From positions 1 to 31,893 of the forward strand of contig DATNIJ010000006.1 of assembly GCA_035604475.1 (NCBI GenBank): a stretch of 31,893 nt of DNA, written 5' to 3'. Each line of letters begins with the position of its first letter. The first letter of the stretch is position 1. The notes beneath the pieces were generated by a model. That model saw only the letters and a program-made list of their open reading frames with translations. It searched no databases and was not told where the DNA came from. The DNA comes from DASPPM01 sp035604475 (GTDB taxonomy: Bacteria; Pseudomonadota; Alphaproteobacteria; JACZXZ01). Below, one piece after another: positions 15,354 to 24,560 of this stretch. Both the position numbers and the translations under genes were made by a program.

Positions 15354-16682
15354 TCAGAGCAGCATGGTGAGCGGGTCTTCGATGAGCTTCTTGTAGGCGG
15401 CGAGGAACTCGGCGGCGATGACGCCGTCCACCACCCGGTGGTCGACGGAGAGCGTCGAAGTCATCACCGTGGCGATGGCAAGCGCACCCTCCTTCACGAC
15501 GGCGCGCTGCTCGCCGGCCCCCACCGCGAGGATCACCCCTTGCGGCGGATTGAGCACGGCGGCGAACTCGCGGATGCCGTACATGCCGAGGTTCGAGATC
15601 GAGAAGGTGCCGCCCTGAAACTCCTCGGGCTTGAGCTTGCCCTCGCGCGCGCGCGCGGCGAGCTCCTTCATCTCGTTCGAGATCTCGGCCAGGCCCTTCT
15701 GGTCGGCGCCCCGGATCACGGGCGTGATGAGGCCGTTCGGAATAGCGACGGCGACCGAGATATCGGCGCGGGCGTAGAGCCGCACCGCCTCTTCCGTCCA
15801 GGACGCATTCGCCGCCGGCACCTTGCGCAACGCCAACGCCGCCGCCCGGATCACGAAGTCGTTGACCGAGAGCTTGTAGCCGCCCTTTCCTTCCGGCGCC
15901 CTGGCATTGAGCTCCTGACGCGCCTTGAGAAGTGCGTCGATCTCGCAATCGATCGAGATATAGAAATGCGGCTGCTGCTGCTTCGCCTCCGTGAGCCGGC
16001 GCGCGATGATCTTGCGCATCGTGCTGTGCGGTACCTCTCGGTAGGGAGCTGCGCCCGGAAGCTCGACCATGGGTGCCGGCCGCGCAGCCGCTCCGGGTGC
16101 CGCTGCCGCGGCGCGAGGTAGCGCCGGAGCGCCCTTGGCGAGGGCCGCCTCGATGTCGGCGCGCACGATGCGCCCGTGCGGGCCGCTCCCGCGCAGGTTT
16201 GCCAGATCGAGGCCGGCCTGCTGCGCCATGCGGCGTGCGAGCGGGCTGGCAACGACCCGGTCCTGGCCATTGCCGCGCTCGGCGGCCAGTTGCGGCGCCG
16301 GTGCCGGTGCCGGTGCTGCCGCGGGACTTGGCGCCGGCTTGGCCGCGGGCGCTGCCGCAGCTGGAGCTGTCGCTTGCGGAGCGCTGGGGGCAGGTTTAGG
16401 CGGTGCTGTCGCTGCCGCCGCGAGTGTCTTGGCGTCCTCGCCCTCGGCGAGCAGAAGTGCGATCGGTGTGTTGACCTTGACCCCGTCCGTGCCCTCGGCG
16501 ACGAGCAGCTTGCCGATGGTGCCCTCATCCACCGCCTCGACCTCCATGGTGGCCTTGTCCGTCTCGATCTCGGCCAGCGCGTCGCCGGCGCGCACCGCCT
16601 CGCCCTCCTTCTTGAGCCATTTCGCGAGCTTACCCTCGGTCATGGTGGGCGAGAGGGCTGGCATCAGGATTTGCGTCGGCAT
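15354..16682 (-). CDS. pdhC: Pyruvate dehydrogenase E2, dihydrolipoamide acetyltransferase
   Basis: The product has 442 residues and forms the core of the pyruvate dehydrogenase complex. A single N-terminal lipoyl domain (1-80) has lipoyl-lysine K43 in ETDKATMEVEA. An alanine/proline linker with hexanucleotide GGTGCC repeats in its DNA (about 16300-16317) follows. The peripheral-subunit-binding domain reads VVASPLARRMAQQAGLDLANL then GSGPHGRIVRADIE. The C-terminal acetyltransferase domain has DHRVVDG, with catalytic H415 and D419. The ATG at 16682 is preceded by GAGGGAAAGG. A longer in-frame start upstream overlaps the end of pdhB and is rejected. The lipoyl domain is very similar to that of PdhB next door. 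Confidence 0.97.
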   Translation of the reverse strand: MPTQILMPALSPTMTEGKLAKWLKKEGEAVRAGDALAEIETDKATMEVEAVDEGTIGKLLVAEGTDGVKVNTPIALLLAEGEDAKTLAAAATAPPKPAPSAPQATAPAAAAPAAKPAPSPAAAPAPAPAPQLAAERGNGQDRVVASPLARRMAQQAGLDLANLRGSGPHGRIVRADIEAALAKGAPALPRAAAAAPGAAARPAPMVELPGAAPYREVPHSTMRKIIARRLTEAKQQQPHFYISIDCEIDALLKARQELNARAPEGKGGYKLSVNDFVIRAAALALRKVPAANASWTEEAVRLYARADISVAVAIPNGLITPVIRGADQKGLAEISNEMKELAARAREGKLKPEEFQGGTFSISNLGMYGIREFAAVLNPPQGVILAVGAGEQRAVVKEGALAIATVMTSTLSVDHRVVDGVIAAEFLAAYKKLIEDPLTMLL

Positions 16683-16719
16683 GACCTTTCCCTCGGATGG
16701 ACAGCGGGCGCGCGGGCGC

Positions 16720-18126
<1,407 letters not shown>

Positions 18127-18147
18127 GTCGGTCCTCCCTCCGTCCGC

Positions 18148-19155
18148 TTAAGCCGGCGCCAGCACGTCGGTATAGAGCTCGCCGGGATCGGGCTCCGGGC
18201 TCTGCTGGGCGAAGTCTGCGGCGGCCTGGATGATGTCCTTGATCTCCCGATCGATCTTCTTGAGGCCCTCCTCGTCGGTCACCCCTTCCGCCTCGAGGCG
18301 CTGGCGCAGGCGATCGATCGGATCGCGCTCCTGGCGCATGCGCTGCACCTCCTCCTTTGAGCGGTACTTCGCGGGATCGGACATGGAGTGTCCGCGGTAG
18401 CGGTAGGTGATCATCTCGAGGATGTAAGGGCCCTTGCCGGCGCGGGCCTGCTCGACCGCCTTCTCAGCCGCGGCCTTGACCGCCACGACGTCCATGCCGT
18501 CGACCACCTCGCCCGGAATCCCGTAGGGCGCGCCGCGGTGGTAGAAATCCGTGCGGGCGGAGGCGCGCTCGATCGAGGTGCCCATGCCGTATTTGTTGTT
18601 CTCGATCACAAAGACGACCGGCAACTTCCACAGCGCCGCCATATTGAAGGCCTCCCCGACCTGGCCTTGATTGACGGCACCGTCGCCGAGATAGGTGAAT
18701 GAGACCTTGGGCTCGTTGCGATATTTGAAGGCGAAGGCGAGCCCGGCACCGATGGGCACTTGCGCGCCGACGATGCCGTGTCCGCCGAAGAAGTTGGCCT
18801 CCCGGCTGAACATGTGCATCGAGCCGCCCTTGCCTTTGGAATAGCCCGTGCGCCGGCCGGTCAGCTCGGCCATCACCCCTTTCGGGTCCATGCCGCACGC
18901 CAGCATGTGGCCGTGATCGCGATAGCTCGTCACGACCGCGTCGCCTGGTCGGCTCGCGGCCTGCAAGCCCACCACCACGGCTTCCTGCCCGATATAGAGG
19001 TGGCAGAAGCCGCCGATGAGACCCATGCCATACATCTGACCCGCCTTCTCCTCGAAGCGGCGGATCAACAGCATCTCGCGATAGAGGGTGATGAGCTCCT
19101 CGGCCGCAGCGCTCTTCGCCCGCGGCTTGGCGCGCGTGGTCTTGGCGTTGGCCAT
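18148..19155 (-). CDS. pdhA: Pyruvate dehydrogenase E1 alpha subunit
   Basis: The product has 335 residues. Thiamine-diphosphate binding is shown by GDGAVNQGQVGEAFNMAALWKLPVVFVIENN. The phosphorylation-loop region of the family is YRYRGHSMSDPAKYRSKEE. The N-terminus is lysine/alanine-rich, followed by LYREMLLIRRFEEKAGQMYG. The start is the ATG at 19155, with AAGGA about 8 bases upstream; the codon before it is GTG, an alternative start one residue longer. PdhA is the first gene of the pyruvate dehydrogenase run, with a candidate promoter at 19230-19258 and a GC-rich hairpin in the leader. Confidence 0.97.
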   Translation of the reverse strand: MANAKTTRAKPRAKSAAAEELITLYREMLLIRRFEEKAGQMYGMGLIGGFCHLYIGQEAVVVGLQAASRPGDAVVTSYRDHGHMLACGMDPKGVMAELTGRRTGYSKGKGGSMHMFSREANFFGGHGIVGAQVPIGAGLAFAFKYRNEPKVSFTYLGDGAVNQGQVGEAFNMAALWKLPVVFVIENNKYGMGTSIERASARTDFYHRGAPYGIPGEVVDGMDVVAVKAAAEKAVEQARAGKGPYILEMITYRYRGHSMSDPAKYRSKEEVQRMRQERDPIDRLRQRLEAEGVTDEEGLKKIDREIKDIIQAAADFAQQSPEPDPGELYTDVLAPA

Positions 19156-19192
19156 CACGTCATCCTTCGGCTGATCCTCGGAAAAACGAGCC

Positions 19193-19212
19193 GCGGCCGC
19201 CTGTGCGGCCGC
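19193..19212. repeat. GC-rich hairpin in the pdhA leader (two GCGGCCGC units)
   Basis: GCGGCCGC occurs at 19193-19200 and 19205-19212, separated by CTGT. Each copy is self-complementary, so the pair can form an 8-bp stem with a 4-base loop, and the duplex DNA can also form other alternatives. It lies 38-57 bases upstream of the pdhA ATG, downstream of the proposed promoter, and would be in the untranslated leader. It could be an attenuator-like or protective structure. No T-run follows it on the transcribed strand. Confidence 0.5.
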
Positions 19213-19229
19213 CTCCCTACCTCCTTAGA

Positions 19230-19258
19230 CTAGTAGCCCGCAGAGATGCCGTTTTCAA
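19230..19258 (-). promoter_or_regulatory. Candidate sigma-70 promoter for pdhA
   Basis: On the minus strand TTGAAA (complement of 19253-19258) and TACTAG (complement of 19230-19235) are spaced by 17 bases. The -35 matches 5 of 6 consensus positions and the -10 matches 3 of 6. The start of transcription would fall near 19223, giving a leader of roughly 68 bases. A second, purine-rich stretch TAAGGAGG (complement of 19220-19227) lies next to it with no start codon after it. Confidence 0.35.
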
Positions 19259-19443
19259 GGAACCGAGTGGCGAAAAATGCTTCTATCGCAATGCACAATG
19301 CCGTTTTAACTGCATTTAGGTTAACAAGCGATGCTGCCAGCCCGGAAGGGGGCGCGCGAGGCTCAAAGCGCTGAGCGCACGCCTGTTCCGCCGCGACGCG
19401 GCTTTGCCCCGAGAAGGCGATGATGCGGTTTGGACAGCAGAGC

Positions 19444-19773
19444 CTAAGGCTTGGCCTCTGGCTTGGGCGAGAGGATGACGATCTCGTCGGGCCGGCCGAA
19501 ATTGAGCAGCACGCGCGCACGCTCCTCGAGCATGTCAGGATCGAGGCTTTCGGGGCGCAGGTGCGCGACGCGCTCCTCGAGGCCGGTGCGCTGGCTGTTG
19601 AGTGCGGTGAGTGTCGCCTCGGCGAGCCCGATCTTCTGGCGCAGTCCCCACCAGGCATTGAGCCCGCGATCTCCCTCGACCGCGTGATAGGCGAAGTAGA
19701 ACGCAAGGCAAGCCAACAAGAGCTGGGCCGAGATGCCAGGAAGCCGCTTGGTGATCTCGCGCGTGAGGCTCAT
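19444..19773 (-). CDS. ftsB: FtsB/DivIC-family cell division protein
   Basis: The product has 109 residues. A short cytoplasmic N-terminus (MSLTREITKRLPG) precedes one membrane helix (about 15-33, AQLLLACLAFYFAYHAV) and a periplasmic coiled coil (LRQKIGLAEATLTALNSQRTGLEERVAHLR). The tail LDPDMLEERARVLLNFGRPDEIVIL is the family signature. FtsB joins FtsL and FtsQ in the divisome. The location between eno and pdhA is the standard alphaproteobacterial position. No clear ribosome site precedes the ATG at 19773. Confidence 0.94.
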   Translation of the reverse strand: MSLTREITKRLPGISAQLLLACLAFYFAYHAVEGDRGLNAWWGLRQKIGLAEATLTALNSQRTGLEERVAHLRPESLDPDMLEERARVLLNFGRPDEIVILSPKPEAKP

Positions 19774-19924
19774 GACAAGAAGCGAATCACAGGAGATTCA
19801 CGCTGGTCAATAGGCAAATCAAGAGTCTGCCCGATTTTCCCGCATCAGCCGCCGATTTCCGTCAATCTACACTGCTGCCATGGCAAGTCCGCGGCGAAAA
19901 ACTCAGGCAGATCGAGCTAGCGCG

Positions 19925-19954
19925 GTGGAACCACGCCCGAGTCGCTATTGCGAC
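19925..19954 (-). terminator. Weak hairpins just after eno (possible terminator)
   Basis: GTCGC / GCGAC (19941-19945 and 19950-19954, loop TATT), and next to it GTGG / CCAC (19925-19928 and 19931-19934), lie 14-43 bases past the eno stop on its transcribed strand. Both stems are only 4-5 bp and no T-run follows. Position is the main support. Confidence 0.25.
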
Positions 19955-19967
19955 GGCGCGCCGCTTC

Positions 19968-21242
19968 TCAGCGCCGCACGCTTCTGCCGGCGTAGCGGGC
20001 CGCCGGGCCCAACTCCTCCTCGATGCGGATGAGTTGGTTGTATTTGGCGAGGCGTTCGGAGCGCGTGAGCGATCCCGTCTTGATCTGGCCGCAGTTGGTG
20101 GCGACCGCCAAGTCGGCGATGGTGGTGTCCTCGGTCTCGCCCGAGCGGTGCGAGATGACCACGCGATAGCCCGCGTGCTGCGCGATTTGCACGGTTTCCA
20201 GCGTCTCGGAAAGGGTGCCGATCTGGTTCAGCTTGACGAGTATGGCATTGGCCAGGCCCTTCTCGATGCCCGCGCGCAGGCGCGCCGGGTTGGTCACGAA
20301 GATATCGTCCCCCACGATTTGAATCTTCTTGCCGAGTGCCGCTGTGAGCTCGGCCCAGCCGGCGAAATCGCCTTCGGCCATGCCGTCCTCGAGCGAGATG
20401 ATCGGATAGCGGCGCACGAGGGCCTCGTAGTACTTGACCATGCCGGCGGCGTCGAGCTTCTTGCCCTCGCCTTCCAGCACGTATTTGCCCTTGCGGTGGA
20501 ACTCGTTCGCCGCCGCATCGAGGGCCAAGGCGATATCCTCGCCCGGGCGATAGCCGGCCGCCTCGATCGCCTTCACGATGAAGCCGAGCGCCTCGTCGGC
20601 GCTTCCGAGGTTGGGCGCCATGCCGCCCTCGTCGCCGACATTGGTATTGTGGCCCGCCTCCTTGAGCCGCTTCTTGAGCGCCTGGAAGACCTCGGAGCCC
20701 ATGCGCACGGCCTCGGCCACGCTCGCGGCCGAGAGCGGCATGATCATGAACTCCTGGATGTCGATGGCATTGTCCGCATGCGCGCCGCCGTTGACGATGT
20801 TCATTTGCGGCACGGGAAGGGTGCGCGCCGAGACCCCGCCGATGTAGCGGTAGAGCGGCAAGCCGCGCTCCTCGGCGGCGGCGCGCGCGGCGGCGAGGCT
20901 CACGCCCAAGATGGCGTTGGCGCCGAGCCGGCTCTTGTTGGGCGTGCCGTCGAGCTTGATCAGGAGGTGGTCGAGATGCTCCTGCTCTTCGGCCTCGAGG
21001 CCCGAGAGTGCATCGAAGATCTCGCCCTCGACCGCGACGATCGCCTGGAGCACGCCCTTGCCGCCGTAGCGCGCCTTGTCGCCGTCGCGCAGCTCGACCG
21101 CCTCGTGCCGGCCGGTGGAGGCGCCGGACGGCACCGCGGCGCGGCCGATCGTCCCGGTCTCGAGCTCCACGTCGACCTCGACGGTCGGATTGCCGCGGCT
21201 GTCGAGAATCTCGCGGGCACGGATGTCGGTGATGGCGGTCAT
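19968..21242 (-). CDS. eno: Enolase
   Basis: The product has 424 residues, the normal bacterial length. Enolase interconverts 2-phosphoglycerate and phosphoenolpyruvate and can be a degradosome component. Signatures are AREILDSRGNPTVEVDVEL at the N-terminus, PSGASTGRHEAVELRDGD, GDEGGMAPNLGSADEAL with the catalytic glutamate region, SLEDGMAEGDFAGW, LVKLNQIGTLSETLE with the catalytic lysine, SHRSGETEDTTIADLAVA, and the end GSLTRSERLAKYNQLIRIEEEL. The ATG at 21242 has GGGAG about 8 bases upstream. It is followed by ftsB and preceded by kdsA on the same strand, with gaps of about 190 and 110 bases, so it may have its own promoter. Confidence 0.98.
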   Translation of the reverse strand: MTAITDIRAREILDSRGNPTVEVDVELETGTIGRAAVPSGASTGRHEAVELRDGDKARYGGKGVLQAIVAVEGEIFDALSGLEAEEQEHLDHLLIKLDGTPNKSRLGANAILGVSLAAARAAAEERGLPLYRYIGGVSARTLPVPQMNIVNGGAHADNAIDIQEFMIMPLSAASVAEAVRMGSEVFQALKKRLKEAGHNTNVGDEGGMAPNLGSADEALGFIVKAIEAAGYRPGEDIALALDAAANEFHRKGKYVLEGEGKKLDAAGMVKYYEALVRRYPIISLEDGMAEGDFAGWAELTAALGKKIQIVGDDIFVTNPARLRAGIEKGLANAILVKLNQIGTLSETLETVQIAQHAGYRVVISHRSGETEDTTIADLAVATNCGQIKTGSLTRSERLAKYNQLIRIEEELGPAARYAGRSVRR

Positions 21243-21350
21243 GACACGCTCCCGAAAGGGATGAGGTGCGATAAGAGGATTGGCGCGAGAGAGATAGCGA
21301 CCGCGGCCCGTGGACGCAAGCAGGATGCCAGGCAGCCCTGCGGGGGTACC

Positions 21351-22193
21351 TCAAAACTCGATCGGCTTCGCCTTGGCGATGCGGTCGAGCTCGATCAAGG
21401 TCTCGAGCAGGGCCGGCAGGTCCTTGAGCTTGACCATGTTGGGACCGTCCGACGGCGCCTTGTCGGGGTCCTGATGCGTCTCCATGAAAAGGGCCGCGAC
21501 GCCGACCGCCACGGCGGCGCGCGCCAGCACGGGCACGTGTTGCCGCTCGCCCCCACTCTTGCTCCCCTGCCCGCCCGGCTGCTGTACCGAGTGGGTGGCG
21601 TCGAAAACCACGGGAAAGCCCGTCTTCGCCATGATCGGCAGCGCGCGCATGTCGGAGACGAGCGTGTTGTAGCCGAAGGACACGCCGCGCTCGGTCAGGA
21701 GCACGTCGTGGTTGCCTTCATGGGTGATCTTGGCGACGACGTTCGCCATGTCCCAGGGGGCGAGAAACTGTCCCTTCTTGACGTTGATGGCGCGTCCCGT
21801 GCGCGCGGCGGCGACGAGGAGGTCGGTCTGCCGGCAGAGGTAGGCGGGGATCTGCAGCACGTCCGCCGCCTGCGCCACGATCGCGCATTGGTGCGGCTCG
21901 TGCACGTCGGTCAAGACCGGGATGCTGCGGCTCTCGCGCACCTCGGCGAGGATGGGCAGGCTCTCGGACAGCCCGAGGCCGCGCGGGCTCGTGAGCGAGG
22001 TGCGGTTCGCCTTGTCGAAAGAGGTCTTGTAGATGAGGCCGATGCCGAGCTTCGCGGTAATCTCCTTAAGTGCGAGCGACATCTCGAGCGCGTGCGCGCG
22101 CGACTCGAGCGCGCACGGCCCGGCAATGAGGGTGAGCGGCCGGTCGTTGCCGATCGTAAGCTCGCCAATGCGGACGTGGCGGGGCGTGGTCAT
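21351..22193 (-). CDS. kdsA: 3-deoxy-D-manno-octulosonate 8-phosphate synthase
   Basis: The product has 280 residues, the normal length. KdsA condenses arabinose 5-phosphate with phosphoenolpyruvate to make KDO-8-phosphate for lipopolysaccharide. Motifs are LIAGPCALESRAHALEMS, YKTSFDKANRTS, PVLTDVHEPHQC, VLQIPAYLCRQTDLLVAA, VKKGQFLAPWDM, FDATHSVQQPG and LFMETHQDPDKAPSDGPNM. The cysteine in AGPC and the histidine/glutamate/aspartate set of metal-dependent members are present. The ATG at 22193 is chosen because translation above it runs into a palindromic repeat (22222-22358), whose product (IPSPVYGRGRGP) is repeat-derived. Confidence 0.97.
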   Translation of the reverse strand: MTTPRHVRIGELTIGNDRPLTLIAGPCALESRAHALEMSLALKEITAKLGIGLIYKTSFDKANRTSLTSPRGLGLSESLPILAEVRESRSIPVLTDVHEPHQCAIVAQAADVLQIPAYLCRQTDLLVAAARTGRAINVKKGQFLAPWDMANVVAKITHEGNHDVLLTERGVSFGYNTLVSDMRALPIMAKTGFPVVFDATHSVQQPGGQGSKSGGERQHVPVLARAAVAVGVAALFMETHQDPDKAPSDGPNMVKLKDLPALLETLIELDRIAKAKPIEF

Positions 22194-22221
22194 CAGAGGC
22201 TCGTTCGCAATTACTGCGGCG

Positions 22222-22358
22222 TCCCTCACCCTCCCAGCGCTGCGCGCTGGGCCCCTCCCTCTCCCGTAAACGGGAGAGGGGATTTGTGCGCGACTTCCTC
22301 TCGCCCGCATGCGGGAGAGGGAGGGCCCAAGACCGCAAGGCCATGGGAGGGTGAGGGA
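22222..22358. repeat. C/T-rich composite palindromic element between pyrG and kdsA
   Basis: TCCCTCACCCTCCCA (22222-22236) pairs perfectly with its complement at 22344-22358. Inside are CCCAGCGC / GCGCTGGG (22233-22240 and 22244-22251), CCCTCTCCCG / CGGGAGAGGG (22257-22266 and 22271-22280, loop TAAA) and CCTCTCgCCCGC / GCGGGAGAGG (22297-22308 and 22311-22320, one bulge). GGGCCC-CTCCCTCTCCCG on the left also matches the complement of a right-hand segment near 22312-22328, so alternative foldings compete. From memory, such CCCTCACCC...CTCTCCCG palindromes occur as dispersed intergenic repeats in several proteobacterial genomes. Copy number here is unknown. Confidence 0.75.
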
Positions 22359-22413
22359 GCTTGCAAGCCGTAGACTTATACGAAGTCCGGCCGCGCAACC
22401 AGCGTAAAGCGCG

Positions 22414-24042
22414 CTACACCAGCCGGCTCTGGTCGACCGCCGCCTTGATGAAGGAGGTGAAGAGCGGGTGCGGCTCGAGCGGTTTCGACTTGAGCTCAGG
22501 GTGGAACTGCACGCCGATGAACCAGCGGTGGCCGGGGATCTCGACGATCTCCGGGAGCTCGCCGTCGGGCGACATGCCGGAGAAGCGCAGGCCCGCGCCC
22601 TCGAGCTGGCCCTTGTAGTTGATGTTCACCTCGTAGCGGTGACGGTGGCGCTCGCTGATCTGGTCGAGACCATAGGCCTCGTGCACTTGGCTCCCTTTCG
22701 CGAGCACGCAATCATAGGCGCCGAGCCGCATGGTGCCGCCGAGGTTGTCGCCGATGGCGCGGTGCTCGAGCACGTTGCCGCGCATCCATTCGGTCAAGAG
22801 GCCGACGACCGGATGCTTGGCCGGGCCGAACTCGGTCGAGCCGGCTCCCTCTAGCCCGGCCACGTGCCGCGCCACCTCGATGACCGCCATCTGCATGCCG
22901 AAGCAGATGCCGAAGTAGGGCACCTGGCGCTCGCGCGCGAAGCGGGCCGCCTGGATCTTGCCCTCCGAGCCGCGCTCGCCGAAGCCGCCCGGGACCAAGA
23001 TACCGTGCACGCCCTCGAGGTGGTGGATGGTGTCGTCCCGCTCGAAGATCTCCGAATCGATCCAGTTCATATTGACGCGCACGTGATTGGCGACGCCGCC
23101 ATGCGCAAGCGCCTCGGAGAGCGACTTGTAGGCGTCGAGCAGATGCGTGTATTTGCCGACCACCGCGATCGTCACCTCGCCTTCGGGCTTGCGGATGCGC
23201 TCGACGATGCTTTGCCAGCGCGCGAGGTCGGGCTCGCCCTCCTGCCGGATGCCGAAATGCTTGATGACCTGGGTGTCGAAACCCTCGGCGTGGTAGCGCA
23301 GGGGCACCTCGTAGATGGTGGGGACGTCGAGGGCCTGGATGACGCGCTCCTCGCGCACGTTGCAGAAGAGGGCGATCTTGCGCCGCTCGCTCGTGGGGAT
23401 CGGCCGCTCGCTGCGGCAGAGAATGACGTCGGGCTTGATGCCGACGCCCTGCAGCTCCTTGACCGAGTGCTGGGTCGGCTTGGTCTTGAGCTCGTGCGAG
23501 CTCGCGATATAGGGCACCAGCGTCAGGTGCACGAACATGCTTCGCTCGGGGCCGAGCTCGTTGCCGAGCTGGCGGATCGCCTCGAGGAAGGGCAGTCCCT
23601 CGATGTCGCCCACCGTGCCGCCGATCTCGCACAGCACGAAGTCCGCACCCCCGGCGTCCGCCAGGATGAAGTCCTTGATCGCGTCCGTGATGTGGGGGAT
23701 GACCTGGACCGTGGCGCCGAGATAGTCGCCGCGGCGCTCGCGCGCGATGACGTCCGAATAGATGCGCCCCGTCGTGATGTTGTCGCTGCGCCGCGAGGCG
23801 ACGCCGGTGAAGCGCTCATAATGGCCGAGGTCGAGGTCGGTCTCGGCCCCGTCGTCAGTGACGTAGACCTCGCCGTGCTGATACGGGCTCATCGTCCCCG
23901 GATCGACGTTGATGTAAGGATCGAGCTTGCGCAAGCGCACGGTGAAGCCGCGGGCCTGGAGGAGCGCTCCGAGTGCCGCCGACGCTATGCCCTTGCCGAG
24001 AGAGGAGACCACGCCGCCGGTAATGAAGATGTACCGCTGCAT
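22414..24042 (-). CDS. pyrG: CTP synthase
   Basis: The product has 542 residues, the normal length. PyrG makes CTP from UTP with ATP and glutamine. The synthetase domain (1 to about 270) starts with YIFITGGVVSSLGKGIASAALG and has DPYINVDPGTMSPYQHGEVYVTDDG and CEIGGTVGDIEGLPFLEAIRQ. The glutamine amidotransferase domain has GFGERGSEGK, the nucleophile in GICFGMQMAVIE, and the histidine/glutamate pair in GVQFHPELKSKP. It lies 91 bases after secG on the same strand and upstream of kdsA, whose enzyme pathway also uses CTP for KDO activation. Confidence 0.98.
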   Translation of the reverse strand: MQRYIFITGGVVSSLGKGIASAALGALLQARGFTVRLRKLDPYINVDPGTMSPYQHGEVYVTDDGAETDLDLGHYERFTGVASRRSDNITTGRIYSDVIARERRGDYLGATVQVIPHITDAIKDFILADAGGADFVLCEIGGTVGDIEGLPFLEAIRQLGNELGPERSMFVHLTLVPYIASSHELKTKPTQHSVKELQGVGIKPDVILCRSERPIPTSERRKIALFCNVREERVIQALDVPTIYEVPLRYHAEGFDTQVIKHFGIRQEGEPDLARWQSIVERIRKPEGEVTIAVVGKYTHLLDAYKSLSEALAHGGVANHVRVNMNWIDSEIFERDDTIHHLEGVHGILVPGGFGERGSEGKIQAARFARERQVPYFGICFGMQMAVIEVARHVAGLEGAGSTEFGPAKHPVVGLLTEWMRGNVLEHRAIGDNLGGTMRLGAYDCVLAKGSQVHEAYGLDQISERHRHRYEVNINYKGQLEGAGLRFSGMSPDGELPEIVEIPGHRWFIGVQFHPELKSKPLEPHPLFTSFIKAAVDQSRLV

Positions 24043-24133
24043 GGGCCATCATTATAGCATCCCCGCGCGGCAAGCCAACGCGAAAGAAGCAACCGCATAG
24101 CTGCCTCGCGAAAAATCCTGCTTGACAGCGCTG

Positions 24134-24526
24134 CTATTGCCCGATCGGCGGCGCCGGCGTCTTGGGTGCCGTGGGTACCGTAGGTGCCGTGGGTGCCGCG
24201 GGGGTGGCGGGGGCCGGCGTTGGCGCGGGAGCCACCGGAGCCTGCTCGATCGGTGCGGCATGCGTAGGCGGTTGGTCGAGAAGCGAGCGCTGCGCGGGCG
24301 TGCGGCCCGCGAGCCACGCGAGGCCGAGGCTCGTCAACATGAAGCAGAGGGCGAGCACGGCGGTCGCGCGCGTCAAGAGGTTGGCGGCACCGCGCCCGGT
24401 CATGAAGCCGCTCATGCCCCCGCCGCCGCCAATGCCGAGCGCTCCGCCTTCGCTCCGTTGCAGCAGCACGACGGCGATAAGTGCGACCGCCAAGATGACA
24501 TGGATGACGACGAGGACTGCTTGCAT
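24134..24526 (-). CDS. secG: Protein translocase subunit SecG
   Basis: The product has 130 residues and is a component of the SecYEG channel. Two membrane helices lie at about 2-20 (VLVVIHVILAVALIAVVLL) and 52-70 (LTRATAVLALCFMLTSLGL), with the family's linker QRSEGGALGIGGGGGMSGFMTGRGAANLLTR between them. The C-terminal 40 or so residues form an alanine/proline/threonine-rich tail, partly built from four tandem 9-base units (24165-24200). The ATG at 24526 starts MQAVLVVIHV. The open frame continues upstream through a palindromic element to tpiA without stop codons, but that extension has no SecG character. The gene lies between tpiA and pyrG, the usual alphaproteobacterial order. Confidence 0.95.
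   Translation of the reverse strand: MQAVLVVIHVILAVALIAVVLLQRSEGGALGIGGGGGMSGFMTGRGAANLLTRATAVLALCFMLTSLGLAWLAGRTPAQRSLLDQPPTHAAPIEQAPVAPAPTPAPATPAAPTAPTVPTAPKTPAPPIGQ
24165..24200. repeat. Four tandem 9-base units in the secG tail
   Basis: GGTGCCGTG, GGTACCGTA, GGTGCCGTG and GGTGCCGCG follow one another at 24165-24200. On the coding strand they supply threonine/alanine/proline triplets of the SecG C-terminal tail. Being in frame and a multiple of three, changes in copy number would keep the reading frame. Confidence 0.7.
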
Positions 24527-24560
24527 TGCCGCGACTCGCGAGGATTTGCCGCCCAAAGGC

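Noticed and set aside
13944..16121. Long plus-strand open frame antisense to lpd and pdhC
   Set aside because: The opposite strand encodes unmistakable enzymes. The antisense product is histidine/arginine/aspartate-rich and has no recognisable fold.
22194..22310. Upstream extension of kdsA
   Set aside because: The added residues are encoded by the palindromic repeat; the start at 22193 gives the normal 280-residue length.
20034..22373. Plus-strand open frame of about 780 codons antisense to eno and kdsA
   Set aside because: It spans two well-supported genes and an intergenic repeat, and has no domain or ribosome site.
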